Positions 34,606 to 43,133 of a stretch of DNA of 64,000 nucleotides are shown here, one piece after another. The position numbers were made by a program, and so were the translations under genes. The notes beneath the pieces are model-generated. The model worked only from the letters and a program-made list of their open reading frames with translations. It had not been told where the DNA came from and made no database searches. The DNA lies in the NCBI GenBank assembly GCA_934565795.1, contig CAKTIM010000005.1, forward strand, positions 71,203 to 135,202, written 5' to 3'. The DNA comes from an uncultured Oscillospiraceae bacterium. GTDB lineage: Bacteria > Bacillota > Clostridia > Oscillospirales > Oscillospiraceae. Each line of letters opens with the position of its first letter. Position 1 is the first letter of the stretch.

Positions 34606-36510
34606 TTGAAGGATTGGGCATATCTGACCACTGTTGAAGAGATGGAGGCTGCCACAAATTCCTTGCTGGAGAACGGCAAGAAGGTTGGCGCTGACTCCTG
34701 GCAGCAGCGTGTCAAGAACCAGACTCCCCACTGCGGCTTCGGCGAGGCGGGCACCTGCTGCCGCATCTGCTCCATGGGCCCCTGCCGTATCACCCCCAAG
34801 AGCCCCCGGGGCATCTGCGGCTGTGACGTTCACGGCATCGTAGGCCGTAACTTCCTGCGCTTCACCGCCGGCGGCTCCGCCACCCACTCTGACCATGGCC
34901 GTGAGATCTGCCACACCCTGTATCAGGCCAAGGAGGGCGGCAACTATCAGGTCAAGGATCCTGAGAAGCTGATCCGCATCGCCAAGGAATGGGGCGTTGA
35001 GACCGAGGGCAAGGACATCTACGACCTGGCCCACGAGATCGCCGAGATGGCGCTGCTGGAGTACGGCAAGCCCTTCGGCACCCAGCGCTTCCTGAAGCGT
35101 GCTCCCGAGCACACCCAGAAGCTGTGGCACGAGGCGGGCATCGAGCCCCGGGCCATCGACCGGGAAGTTTCCACCGCGCTGCACATGACCCATATGGGTA
35201 ACTCCTCCCTGCCGGAGGCGCTGATCCGCCAGTCCCTGCGCTGCGGCCTGTCCGACGGCTGGGGCGGCTCCATGGCAGGCACCGAGCTGTCCGACGTGCT
35301 GTTCGGCACCCCCAAGCCCGTTGACACCACCGCCAACATCGGCGTGATGGAGAAGGACATGGTCAACATCATCGTCCATGGCCACGATCCCAGCCTGTCC
35401 GAGATGATCGTTTACTACGCCAACGATCCCGAGATGATCGCCCTGGCAAAGTCCGTGGGCGCCAAGGGCATCAACATTGCCGGCGTCTGCTGCACCGCCA
35501 ACGAGGTCGCCATGCGTCACGGCATCCCCATGGCCGGTAACTTCCTGAGCCAGGAGAACGTGGTGCTCACCGGCGCCTGCGAGGCCATCGTGGTAGACGT
35601 GCAGTGCATCTTCCCCGCTCTGGGACCCCTGTCCAAGTGCTTCCATACCAAATTCATCACCACCTCCCCCATCTGCCGGATGCCCGACTCCGAGTTCATC
35701 CAGTTCTCCGCCGAGAGCGCCGGAGAGAACGCCAAGGCGATCGTGAAGATGGCGGTCGAGAACTTCAAGAACCGCGACCAGAGCATGGTCAACATTCCGA
35801 ATCAGAAGCAGAACGCCCGCGTCGGCTACTCCGTTGAGGCCATCAAGAAGGTCCTGGACGGCGTCGCCAACTCCCAGGTGGACGAGTTCGGCACCACCAA
35901 GCCCCTGGTGGAGTGCGTCCACTCCGGCGTCCTGCGGGGCGCAGTGGCCATGGTCGGCTGCAACAACCCCAAGGTTCGTCCCGACACCGCCCACATCGAG
36001 CTGATGAAGAAGCTGCTGGAGAACGACATCATCCTGATCGTTTCCGGCTGCTCCGCCCAGGCTGCCGCCAAGGCCGGCCTGCTGGATCCCGTCAACGCCA
36101 AGGAATACTGCGGCGACGGCCTGAAGCGCGTGTGCGAGCTGGCGGGCATTCCTCCTGTGCTGCACATGGGCTCCTGCGTGGATATTTCCCGTATGATGAT
36201 CCTGGCCTCCGACATTGCCAAGGACTGGGGCATCAACATTTCCCAGGTCCCCGTGGTGGGCTGCGCCCCCGAATGGATGTCCGAGAAGGCCGTGTCCATC
36301 GGCAACTACGTGGTGGCCACCGGCATCGATACCTTCCTGGGTGTTGACCCCTATACCAAGGGCTCCTCCGAGGTCACCGCGCTGCTCCAGGGTGAGCACG
36401 GCATCAAGGACTGGGTCGAGGCCAACTACACCGTGGAGCTGGACATCGACAAGCTGGGCGACCTGATGATCGAGCGCATCGAGCAGAAGCGCGCTGCACT
36501 GGGCATCTAA
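34606..36510 (+). CDS. cooS: Ni-Fe-S carbon monoxide dehydrogenase, catalytic subunit
   Basis: Interconverts CO and CO2 at a nickel-iron-sulfur C-cluster; with AcsB it makes acetyl-CoA from CO2, a methyl group and CoA (Wood-Ljungdahl pathway). The 634 residues fit the family length. Cys43 and Cys51 (D-cluster) and Cys52, Cys55, Cys60 and Cys71 (B-cluster) lie in PHCGFGEAGTCCRICSMGPC and RGICG. Start is TTG with TAGGAGG at 8 bp; the next ATG is 12 codons into the conserved sequence and lacks an RBS. Strong preference for C-ending codons, with CGT and CGC arginine, suggests high expression. Confidence 0.96.
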   Translation: MKDWAYLTTVEEMEAATNSLLENGKKVGADSWQQRVKNQTPHCGFGEAGTCCRICSMGPCRITPKSPRGICGCDVHGIVGRNFLRFTAGGSATHSDHGREICHTLYQAKEGGNYQVKDPEKLIRIAKEWGVETEGKDIYDLAHEIAEMALLEYGKPFGTQRFLKRAPEHTQKLWHEAGIEPRAIDREVSTALHMTHMGNSSLPEALIRQSLRCGLSDGWGGSMAGTELSDVLFGTPKPVDTTANIGVMEKDMVNIIVHGHDPSLSEMIVYYANDPEMIALAKSVGAKGINIAGVCCTANEVAMRHGIPMAGNFLSQENVVLTGACEAIVVDVQCIFPALGPLSKCFHTKFITTSPICRMPDSEFIQFSAESAGENAKAIVKMAVENFKNRDQSMVNIPNQKQNARVGYSVEAIKKVLDGVANSQVDEFGTTKPLVECVHSGVLRGAVAMVGCNNPKVRPDTAHIELMKKLLENDIILIVSGCSAQAAAKAGLLDPVNAKEYCGDGLKRVCELAGIPPVLHMGSCVDISRMMILASDIAKDWGINISQVPVVGCAPEWMSEKAVSIGNYVVATGIDTFLGVDPYTKGSSEVTALLQGEHGIKDWVEANYTVELDIDKLGDLMIERIEQKRAALGI

Positions 36511-36522
36511 GAGGCGTTTCCC

Positions 36523-37293
36523 ATGAAAGTTGCCATTACCGGCAAAGGCGGCGTGGGCAAGACCACCCTGTCGTCCACCTTGGCGCGGCTGTATGCCGAT
36601 GAAGGCCGGGTCGTCCTGGCCGCCGATGTGGACCCGGATGCAAACCTGGGCCTGGCTCTGGGCATGAGCCAGGAGGAAGTGGATCAAATCGTCCCCATCT
36701 CCAAGATGCGCACCCTGGTAGAGGAGCGCACGGGAGCCGACCCCTCCAACAAGTTTTACAAGCTGAATCCCTATGTGGCGGACATCCCCGAGAAGTTTGC
36801 CAAGGATATCAACGGCGTGAAGCTGCTGGTGATGGGTACGGTGGATGTGGGCGGCAGCGGCTGCGTCTGCCCGGAGCATGTGATGCTCAAGGCCATTCTG
36901 TCCAGCCTGACCTATCGCAAGGACGATGTGGTCATCATGGACATGGAGGCCGGGCTGGAGCATCTGGGCCGCGGCACCGCGTCCAACATGGATCAGTTCA
37001 TCGTGGTCATTGAGCCGGGCGCACGCTCGGTGCAGACCTACCGCAACGTAAAGCGGCTGGCCAGCGACCTGGGCGTGAAGCGCGTCCGGGTGGTGGCCAA
37101 CAAGATCCGGGACGAGCGGGATGAGGAATTCATCCGCCGCTCCATCCCGGAGGAGGACTTCCTGGGCTTTATCCACTATAACCCCGAGATCATGGATGCA
37201 GACCGGCAGGGGAAATCTCCCTATGATTTCTGCCCCGCAGCCATCGAGGAAATTCGGAACATAAAAGCGATTTTGGATCGTGATGAAATTTAG
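36523..37293 (+). CDS. cooC: CO dehydrogenase nickel-insertion ATPase
   Basis: MinD/CooC-family ATPase that loads nickel into CODH (and possibly ACS). The 256 residues have the deviant Walker A GKGGVGKTT (7-15), the switch region DVDPDANL, a CxC motif (Cys114, Cys116 in GSGCVCPEH) that binds metal at the dimer interface, and DMEAGLEHLGRG. It lies 12 bp after cooS and 11 bp before acsB, inside the same transcript. The single cooC placed between the two nickel enzymes suggests it serves both. Confidence 0.95.
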   Translation: MKVAITGKGGVGKTTLSSTLARLYADEGRVVLAADVDPDANLGLALGMSQEEVDQIVPISKMRTLVEERTGADPSNKFYKLNPYVADIPEKFAKDINGVKLLVMGTVDVGGSGCVCPEHVMLKAILSSLTYRKDDVVIMDMEAGLEHLGRGTASNMDQFIVVIEPGARSVQTYRNVKRLASDLGVKRVRVVANKIRDERDEEFIRRSIPEEDFLGFIHYNPEIMDADRQGKSPYDFCPAAIEEIRNIKAILDRDEI

Positions 37294-37304
37294 GAGGAAA
37301 AACT

Positions 37305-39437
37305 GTGACACTTTTTGACAGAGTTTTTGGCGGTAACGACTACAATTACGACCGTACCGTAGCCGCCATTGATAGCGCCATCGCCCAGTACGGCGAGGGC
37401 GAAAGCGTGTCCTTCCCCGACACCGCTTACAGCCTGCCCTGCTACTATGCAGTGACCGGCGAAAAGATCACCACCCTGGGCGAGATGAAGGCCGCCATGG
37501 ACACCATCAAGGCCAAGATGACCCGCAACAACCGCCTGCACGACGCCTTCGAGTCCGGCATCGCCTCCGCCCTGTGCGCGGAGTTCCTGGAGGCGCTGAA
37601 GTACATCCACGGCGCGACCCCCTATGAGGAGCCCCTGCTGGGCCACCTGTCCGATGCCTTCGTCCGTGAGCTGGGCGTGCCCCTGGTCACCGGCGATATC
37701 CCCGGCGTGGCCGTTATCATCGGCGGCGCTGACGATCCCAAGGAGACCATCGCGCTGGTCAAGTCCTATCAGGGCCAGGGCATCCTGGTCACCCTGACCG
37801 GCGAGTGCTGCAAGCAGCTGGCTGACGCGGGCTACAAGACCGGCACCAACGTCCGCGTGTGCCCCCTGGGCATGGAGACCCAGAGCGTGATCCACGTGGT
37901 GTCCGTGGCGCTGCGTGCTGCCCTAATCTTCGGCAACATCCAGCCCGGCGACTTCAAGGCCCTGGCCAAGTACACCATGGATCGTGTCCGCGCCTTTGTC
38001 AACGCCTACAAGCCCCTGTCCGATGAGACCGTGTCCTACGGCGCGGGCGCCATCTGCCTGGGCTTCCCCGTTATCTCCAACGAGACCGAGAACATGTTCC
38101 GTGTTCCCAAGTCCCTGATCCAGCAGTTGGACACCTCCAAGTGGAACGCCACCTCTCTGGAGGCCCGGGACATCAAGATCAAGATCACCAACATCGATAT
38201 CCCCGTGGCCTTTGCCTCCGCCTTCGAGGGCGAGATTATCCGCCGGGGCGATATGCAGGTGGAAGTGGACGGCTCCCGTGTGGACTGCTTCGAGCTGGTG
38301 CAGACCAAGGACGCCAGCGAGGTAGAGGATCACAAGATCATCGTGGACGGCCCGGAGATCGGCGACGTCCCCGTGGGCTCCAAGATCTCCCTGTCCTACA
38401 CCATCGAGGTGGCAGGCAAGGCCATGCAGCCCGACTTCGAGTCCGTCATGGAGCGTAAGATCCACTCCTGGCTGAACTGCATCGAGGGCGTGATGCACAC
38501 CGGCCAGCGCGATATGATCCGCATCCGTATCAGCAAGGCCGACTTTGAGGCCGGCTTCAAGTTCAAGCACCTCGGCGAGGTGCTGTACGCCAAGGTCAAG
38601 AGCGAGTTCGAGGCCGTGGTGGACAAGTGCCAGGTCACCATCGTGGTGGACCCCGAGAAGAACAAGGCTCTGCGGGCCGGTGCCAACGAGGTCTTCGACC
38701 GCCGCGACGCCCGTCTGGCCTCCATGACCGACGAGTCTGTGGAGCAGTTCTATACCTGCATCATGTGCCAGGCCTTCTCTCCCAGCCACGTGTGCATCGT
38801 CACCCCCGAGCGTCTGGGCCTGTGCGGCGCGGTGTCCTGGCTGGATGCCAAGGCCACCAAGGAGCTGGATCCCAACGGCCCCTGCCAGATCGTTCCCAAG
38901 ACCGGCTGCACCGACGAGCGCCTGGGCGCTTACGAGTCCGTCAATGAGGCGGTCTCCAAGTACTCCCACGGCGCGCTGGAGCGCGTGACCCTGTACTCCC
39001 TGTTCCAGGATCCCATGACCTCCTGCGGCTGCTTCGAGTGTATCTGCGGCGTGGAGCCTGTCTCCATGGGCGTGGTCATCACCTGCCGTGAGCACGCGGG
39101 CATGACCCCCCTGGGCATGACCTTCTCCGAGATGGCCTCCATGACCGGCGGCGGCGTTCAGACCCCCGGCTTCATGGGCCACGGCAAGCACTTCATTGCC
39201 TCCAAGAAATTCATCGCCGCCGAGGGCGGCCTGGGCCGTATCGTCTGGCTGCCCAAGATGCTGAAGGATCAGATGCGCGAGCGTCTGGACGCGGCAGCCA
39301 AGGAACTGTACGATGTGGATAACTTCACCGACATGATCGCCGATGAGACCATCTGCACCGAGGACCCCGAGGCCCTGCTGAACTACCTGAGCGAGGTCGG
39401 CCACCCCGTCCTGTCCATGGAACCCTTCGATATGTAA
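37305..39437 (+). CDS. acsB: Acetyl-CoA synthase, beta subunit of the CODH/ACS complex
   Basis: Condenses CO, a methyl group from the corrinoid protein, and CoA to acetyl-CoA. The 710 residues compare with about 729 in Moorella. A-cluster ligands are in place: Cys485 and Cys488 (CIMC), Cys497, Cys507 and the distal-nickel pair Cys574/Cys576 in SCGCFEC. The bacterial N-terminal CODH-binding domain is present. Start is GTG with AGGAGG at 9 bp. The corrinoid protein (acsC, acsD) and methyltransferase (acsE) genes do not follow, unlike in classical acetogen clusters. Codon bias like cooS points to high expression. Confidence 0.96.
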   Translation: MTLFDRVFGGNDYNYDRTVAAIDSAIAQYGEGESVSFPDTAYSLPCYYAVTGEKITTLGEMKAAMDTIKAKMTRNNRLHDAFESGIASALCAEFLEALKYIHGATPYEEPLLGHLSDAFVRELGVPLVTGDIPGVAVIIGGADDPKETIALVKSYQGQGILVTLTGECCKQLADAGYKTGTNVRVCPLGMETQSVIHVVSVALRAALIFGNIQPGDFKALAKYTMDRVRAFVNAYKPLSDETVSYGAGAICLGFPVISNETENMFRVPKSLIQQLDTSKWNATSLEARDIKIKITNIDIPVAFASAFEGEIIRRGDMQVEVDGSRVDCFELVQTKDASEVEDHKIIVDGPEIGDVPVGSKISLSYTIEVAGKAMQPDFESVMERKIHSWLNCIEGVMHTGQRDMIRIRISKADFEAGFKFKHLGEVLYAKVKSEFEAVVDKCQVTIVVDPEKNKALRAGANEVFDRRDARLASMTDESVEQFYTCIMCQAFSPSHVCIVTPERLGLCGAVSWLDAKATKELDPNGPCQIVPKTGCTDERLGAYESVNEAVSKYSHGALERVTLYSLFQDPMTSCGCFECICGVEPVSMGVVITCREHAGMTPLGMTFSEMASMTGGGVQTPGFMGHGKHFIASKKFIAAEGGLGRIVWLPKMLKDQMRERLDAAAKELYDVDNFTDMIADETICTEDPEALLNYLSEVGHPVLSMEPFDM

Positions 39438-39446
39438 CATAACCCA

Positions 39447-39473
39447 CCGCCCCGAGGCATTGCCTCGGGGCGG
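39447..39473. terminator. Stable hairpin after acsB
   Basis: Eleven-bp perfect GC stem CCGCCCCGAGG/CCTCGGGGCGG with a 5-nt loop. It lacks a T-run and probably protects the mRNA 3' end, with termination at the second hairpin. Confidence 0.5.
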
Positions 39474-39493
39474 TAGTCGTCCGGGCAAAATAA

Positions 39494-39536
39494 AATCCGC
39501 ACATTCTTTACAGAGTGTGCGGATTTCTTATTTTAC
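39494..39536. terminator. Bidirectional intrinsic terminator between acsB and the convergent small gene
   Basis: Stem AATCCGCACA/TGTGCGGATT (39494-39503 with 39516-39525), followed by TTCTTATTTT on the plus strand and by TTTATTTT on the minus strand. Confidence 0.8.
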
Positions 39537-39860
39537 TCGTCTGGCCTTGGCGGCTGCCGCCTTGGCGTCGGCGATCAGCTCCTGCTGCTGGCGGGTGGCA
39601 AAGGGTTCCAGCCGGGCCAGGTGATTGTAGCGGCTGAACATGATCATTCTGCGCTTGCTGCGCACTGCCTCGCTTCTGGTGGTGAGGATGATGTGGGCGC
39701 ACTCCTTGATGATTTTGCAGTCATTGGAAATGATCTGCTGGGTGGCCTTTTCGTATTTTTTGACATCCGGCTTGTCAGGCAGCTTACACCCGGAGGCGAA
39801 CAGCGCCCGGCCCCAGGCCTTTTTATCGTGGCGGCCGCCTAAAAACGCAAGTAAAGACAA
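39528..39860 (-). CDS. Small basic protein of unknown function, TTG start
   Basis: 110 residues, basic, without signal peptide; a central segment (about 45-75) has IIKECAHIILTTRSEAVRSKRRMIMF and the C-terminus is Ala/Lys-rich helix. The only start upstream of the conserved-looking part is TTG 39860, and no good RBS precedes it. A -10-like TATAAT on the minus strand (39938-39943) and the shared terminator support expression. No family is recognised. It could be a remnant of a longer gene, but the frame is intact. Confidence 0.5.
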   Translation of the reverse strand: MSLLAFLGGRHDKKAWGRALFASGCKLPDKPDVKKYEKATQQIISNDCKIIKECAHIILTTRSEAVRSKRRMIMFSRYNHLARLEPFATRQQQELIADAKAAAAKARRVK

Positions 39861-39937
39861 GCTGAAACCCCATTTCTATCTATATTCGCCGGGACAACAC
39901 CCAATTAGGTTGTTACAATCCCTTCGTGGCTGTAGCC

Positions 39938-39943
39938 ATTATA
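39938..39943 (-). promoter_or_regulatory. Possible -10 box for the small gene at 39528-39860
   Basis: Consensus TATAAT on the minus strand, about 75 nt from the proposed start; no convincing -35 at the correct distance. Confidence 0.3.
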
Positions 39944-40045
39944 GCATGAAATCTGTGAAATAAACAGGACAATTTCTGGAAAATTTGGAGCTGTCCCCAT
40001 TTTGGCAGGAAAAACCCCATACAGCGGCGCTTTGTGTGCGCTGCC

Positions 40046-40936
40046 TCAGTCTGCCATATAGGCGCAGTCCCGGTCACGGATCAGCATGGGGGTGAACAGT
40101 GGCCGCTGGAAGAGCTGCACAAAGCGGGGGCACTTGACCAGGAAAGCATAGTAGACATTGTAGCCGCAGCCCAGCATGGTCTCGGTATTGCCCATGCCCT
40201 TGGCCAGGATCACGTCGGCCTGCTCCAGCGCGGTCTTAGCCTCCTGGCTCAGCAGCTCCAGCTGGGTGCCCGCGACCCGGTTGCCGTTGTCGATCACCGG
40301 GAACGGCAGTCCCACGGCGGCGGCATCCTCCCGGGTGGCGTCGTTCTGAGTCACGGAGCCGCGCACACAGAAGGTGATCTCCAGCTGGGGATACCGCTTT
40401 TTCAGCGTCTCCGCAAGCACACGGTCAAAGCCGATCTCCCCGGCGTTGTCCGTCAGGTACAGCAGCCGCTCTGCCGTTTCCAGATCCTGACGAAGGGCGT
40501 CAAAGGTGGCCCCGGTGACATCGATATCCTTGGCCCCGGACAGCATTTCATCCAGCTTCTCATAGCTAACATTGCCCTGCAGCGCGGAAAAATCCAGGTA
40601 ATTCCCAAGGATAGCAAATTGCAGCCCTGCCAGCACCGGGTCTTGTGCCGCCTCTACCCGGCGACGGATATCATCCAGTCGCTCCAGCACGAAGCGGTTG
40701 GAATCAAGCTTCTCCTGGCGGAACCGATCCAGCTCCAGGCCGTACATCTGGTGCAGCAGATCGGCGACCTGGGGGCCGAACCAGGGGGAGGGGACGCCCG
40801 CCGGTGCGTCAATATACATCTGCATGATCTTTTTGAGGAATTCCGTGGTTTTTGCCTCATTCCCCAGAGGACGCACCAGCTCGGCGTTGCGCCGCAGATA
40901 GCACTGGATGCAATAGGAATCCACCGCGAGGCTCAT
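40046..40936 (-). CDS. DUF89 (ARMT1-like) metal-dependent phosphatase
   Basis: DUF89 proteins are cobalt- or nickel-dependent phosphatases proposed to remove harmful phospho-metabolites such as sugar phosphates. The 296 residues carry an N-terminal CxxC (Cys9, Cys12), the metal and substrate motif LTDNAGEIGFDR (161-172, with Asp163 and Asn164), SVTQNDATREDA, and AKGMGNTE near the C-terminus. It is the last gene of the murI-udk-HAD-DUF89 operon and overlaps the HAD gene by 4 bp. A tie to metabolite repair is plausible because the previous gene is also a small-molecule phosphatase. Confidence 0.88.
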   Translation of the reverse strand: MSLAVDSYCIQCYLRRNAELVRPLGNEAKTTEFLKKIMQMYIDAPAGVPSPWFGPQVADLLHQMYGLELDRFRQEKLDSNRFVLERLDDIRRRVEAAQDPVLAGLQFAILGNYLDFSALQGNVSYEKLDEMLSGAKDIDVTGATFDALRQDLETAERLLYLTDNAGEIGFDRVLAETLKKRYPQLEITFCVRGSVTQNDATREDAAAVGLPFPVIDNGNRVAGTQLELLSQEAKTALEQADVILAKGMGNTETMLGCGYNVYYAFLVKCPRFVQLFQRPLFTPMLIRDRDCAYMAD

Positions 40937-41574
40937 AGTTCTCCCTCCTGCTCCAATTTCACCAGCTCCAGGGGCGTGTCAATGCGCAGTAAATAATGGC
41001 TGGGGGTGTCAAACCCATAGGCTGCCCAGATAAAGGGCACCCCTGCCTCCACCGTGGCGTCCAGATCCCCCTGGGTGTCGCCGATGTAGGCACAGGAGGT
41101 AATGGCGTATTTTTCCATGAGGGTTCGGATGGTTCGGCCCTTGCTGGTGCCGGTGTCGCCAAAGCATAGATGGCCGCTGATCAGGTGCGCTAGGCCCAGT
41201 TTTTCCATACACAGTTCCGGGTAGCCCTGCTGACTGTTGCTCACAATAAACAGCCGGTGGGTCGCGGACAGGGCCTGAAGGGCCTCCACAATGCCGGGGT
41301 AGCCGATGCGGCACTCGTTTTCCTCAAGATAGGCATTTTCCCTGGCCATGCACCGCTCCATCAGGCCATAGCGCTCTGCCGGGGACAGGTCGGGGAACAG
41401 CTCGTCGGCAATGGCGGTCATCACCTTGCCGAACAGCGGGCGCAGCCGGGCCGCGTCCACGCAGTAGCGGGACAGCCCTTCCTCCCGCAGCTGGAGGTTG
41501 TAGCCCTCCGCTACCAGGGCGCGGGAATCCCACAGCGTCCCGTCGATATCAAAAATCAGACTTTCAAACCGCAT
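40933..41574 (-). CDS. HAD-superfamily hydrolase, phosphoglycolate-phosphatase-like
   Basis: 213 residues with the HAD motifs: I, FDIDGTLWD (8-16; nucleophile Asp9, acid Asp11); II, IVSNSQQ (about 108-114); III, the Lys of TSKGRTI (about 142-148); IV, YIGDTQGDLDA (about 161-171). The helical cap after motif I is of the C1 type found in phosphoglycolate phosphatase and beta-phosphoglucomutase; TLWD rather than TLFD hints at a general small-phosphate phosphatase. Coupled by overlap to DUF89 and placed 1 bp after udk. Confidence 0.88.
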   Translation of the reverse strand: MRFESLIFDIDGTLWDSRALVAEGYNLQLREEGLSRYCVDAARLRPLFGKVMTAIADELFPDLSPAERYGLMERCMARENAYLEENECRIGYPGIVEALQALSATHRLFIVSNSQQGYPELCMEKLGLAHLISGHLCFGDTGTSKGRTIRTLMEKYAITSCAYIGDTQGDLDATVEAGVPFIWAAYGFDTPSHYLLRIDTPLELVKLEQEGEL

Positions 41575-41575
41575 T

Positions 41576-42199
41576 TCAAACCTCGTCCAGATAATGACGG
41601 ATGTGGCCGGTGATCATGCTCAGCGCTACCAGGTTCTTGCCGCCCTCCGGCACCACCAGATCGGCATACTTTTTGCTTGGCTCTACGTACCGCTCGTGCA
41701 TGGGCTTTACCGTCTCCTGGTACTGGGCCAGCACGCTTTCCAGAGAGCGGCCGCGCTTGTTCACATCCCGCTTGATGCGGCGGCACAGGCGGATATCCGC
41801 GTCGGTATCCACAAAGATCTTGATGTCCATCAGGTTACGCAGCTCTTCATTTTCAAAAATCAGAATGCCCTCTACGATGATGACCCGCTTGGGCACCAGC
41901 TTTACCGTCTCATCGGAGCGATTGTGCACGGTGAAATCGTACACCGGGCATTCAATGGCAAAGCCCCGGCGCAGCTGCTCCAGGTGGTAGACCATCAGGC
42001 TGGTGTCGAAAGCGCCCGGCTCGTCGTAGTTCAGCTTGCAGCGCTCCTCATAGAGCATCTCATCGTGACGCTTGTAGTAATTGTCGTGACTGAGAACCGT
42101 GACCTCGCCGCCAAATTCATTGATCAGATTTTTCATCAGCGTCGTCTTGCCGCTGGCCGTGCCTCCCGCGATGCCGATTACCAGAATATCATTTTCCAT
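41576..42199 (-). CDS. udk: Uridine kinase
   Basis: Phosphorylates uridine and cytidine in pyrimidine salvage. The 207 residues are the standard length. Walker A GGTASGKTT (12-20), the nucleoside-site motif LSHDNYYKRHDEM (about 36-48), NYDEPGAFDT (about 57-66), YDFTVHNR (about 87-94), the VIIVEGILIF Walker B-like stretch (about 105-114) and a lid RRIKRDVNKRGRS (about 138-150) are all present. GAGGAGG lies before the ATG, 12 bp after murI. Confidence 0.94.
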   Translation of the reverse strand: MENDILVIGIAGGTASGKTTLMKNLINEFGGEVTVLSHDNYYKRHDEMLYEERCKLNYDEPGAFDTSLMVYHLEQLRRGFAIECPVYDFTVHNRSDETVKLVPKRVIIVEGILIFENEELRNLMDIKIFVDTDADIRLCRRIKRDVNKRGRSLESVLAQYQETVKPMHERYVEPSKKYADLVVPEGGKNLVALSMITGHIRHYLDEV

Positions 42200-42211
42200 G
42201 CTCGCTCCTCC

Positions 42212-42982
42212 TCAATCCGTCAGCCCCAGCATACGCCGGGAACGACGCAGTATTTCCTGTGTCCCCAGGCTGTTTTCCAGGATCACCTGGCCCGGCCCGT
42301 TTTCCAGCAGGCCCGCCGCCTCCAGGCGGTGCAGCGTCTCCCTGGCGGTGCCGTCGCCGCCGTCCAGCACTGCAACCCGCGGCCCCAGCAGCCGCTCCAT
42401 GGCATGAGAGGCAAAGGGGAAATGGGTGCAGCCCAGCACCAGCGCGTCCATCCTGTCCGCAAAGGGATCCAGTAGGGTGTGGAGCGTCTGCTCCATGATG
42501 GGGGTATCCACCCGGCCCTCTTCGATCAGCGGAACCAGCTGGGGCGCGGGAATCTTGTATACCTGGCATCTGGCCGCGTAGCGGGTCAGCAGGTGGCAGA
42601 ATTTTTCCTCCCGCAGGGTCACCGGGGTGGCCATCACGCCAATCCGGCCGCCGGGAAAGCGATCCGCTGCCAGCTTTAGCGCAGGCTCAATACCCACCAC
42701 GATCAGCTCCGGGTATTTGGCCCGCAGCGGCTCGATGGCGGCGGAGGTGGCAGTGTTGCAGGCAACCACCAGCGCCTTCAGCCCCCGGCTCATCAGCCGC
42801 TCCGCCGTGCTCAGGGTCAGGGCCTCCACCTCTGCCCGGCTGCGCACTCCGTAGGGCGCGTGGGCAGAATCCCCATAATACAGGAAACGCTCCCCCGGCA
42901 TCCGCCGCCGCAGATGCCGCAGAACGCTCAGCCCGCCCAGCCCGGAATCAAAGACCGCAATATAATCCTGCTTGGTATTCAT
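42212..42982 (-). CDS. murI: Glutamate racemase
   Basis: Makes D-glutamate for peptidoglycan. The 256 residues hold the two catalytic cysteines, Cys75 in VACNTAT and Cys185 in LGCTHFPF, together with FDSGLGGLSV (11-20) and GDSAHAPYG (37-45). First gene of the operon murI-udk-HAD-DUF89, with its own good promoter upstream. The association of a wall enzyme with nucleoside salvage and two phosphatases looks like a housekeeping operon rather than a pathway. Confidence 0.95.
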   Translation of the reverse strand: MNTKQDYIAVFDSGLGGLSVLRHLRRRMPGERFLYYGDSAHAPYGVRSRAEVEALTLSTAERLMSRGLKALVVACNTATSAAIEPLRAKYPELIVVGIEPALKLAADRFPGGRIGVMATPVTLREEKFCHLLTRYAARCQVYKIPAPQLVPLIEEGRVDTPIMEQTLHTLLDPFADRMDALVLGCTHFPFASHAMERLLGPRVAVLDGGDGTARETLHRLEAAGLLENGPGQVILENSLGTQEILRRSRRMLGLTD

Positions 42983-43026
42983 GGTCTCACCTGGCCTTCG
43001 TAAGAATTCCTCCGAATGTAGCTCCT

Positions 43027-43055
43027 ATTCTATCAGATTTTGACGGATTTTTCAA
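43027..43055 (-). promoter_or_regulatory. Predicted promoter of murI-udk-HAD-DUF89
   Basis: On the minus strand TTGAAA (43050-43055), 17-bp spacer, TAGAAT (43027-43032). Confidence 0.65.
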
Positions 43056-43076
43056 CAAAGAATGTGAACCCAACCC

Positions 43077-43118
43077 GGAAAAGCAAGAACCGCTCCCACA
43101 GCATTGCCATGGGAGCGG
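43077..43118 (-). terminator. Terminator of the second LCP gene
   Basis: Nine-bp stem CCGCTCCCA/TGGGAGCGG (43090-43098 with 43110-43118), followed on the minus strand by TTCTTGCTTTT. Confidence 0.75.
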
Positions 43119-43133
43119 GAGGTTCCACATAAT

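Noticed and set aside
34522..37311. Long open frame on the minus strand opposite cooS and cooC (and a similar one opposite acsB)
   Set aside because: Shadow of strongly biased codons in cooS, cooC and acsB; the translation is low-complexity His/Gly/Leu/Val and the plus strand has all catalytic motifs.
40034..40996. Open frame of 320 codons on the plus strand opposite the DUF89 gene
   Set aside because: The minus strand gives a DUF89 protein with the DNAGE motif and CxxC; the plus frame has no domain and no RBS.
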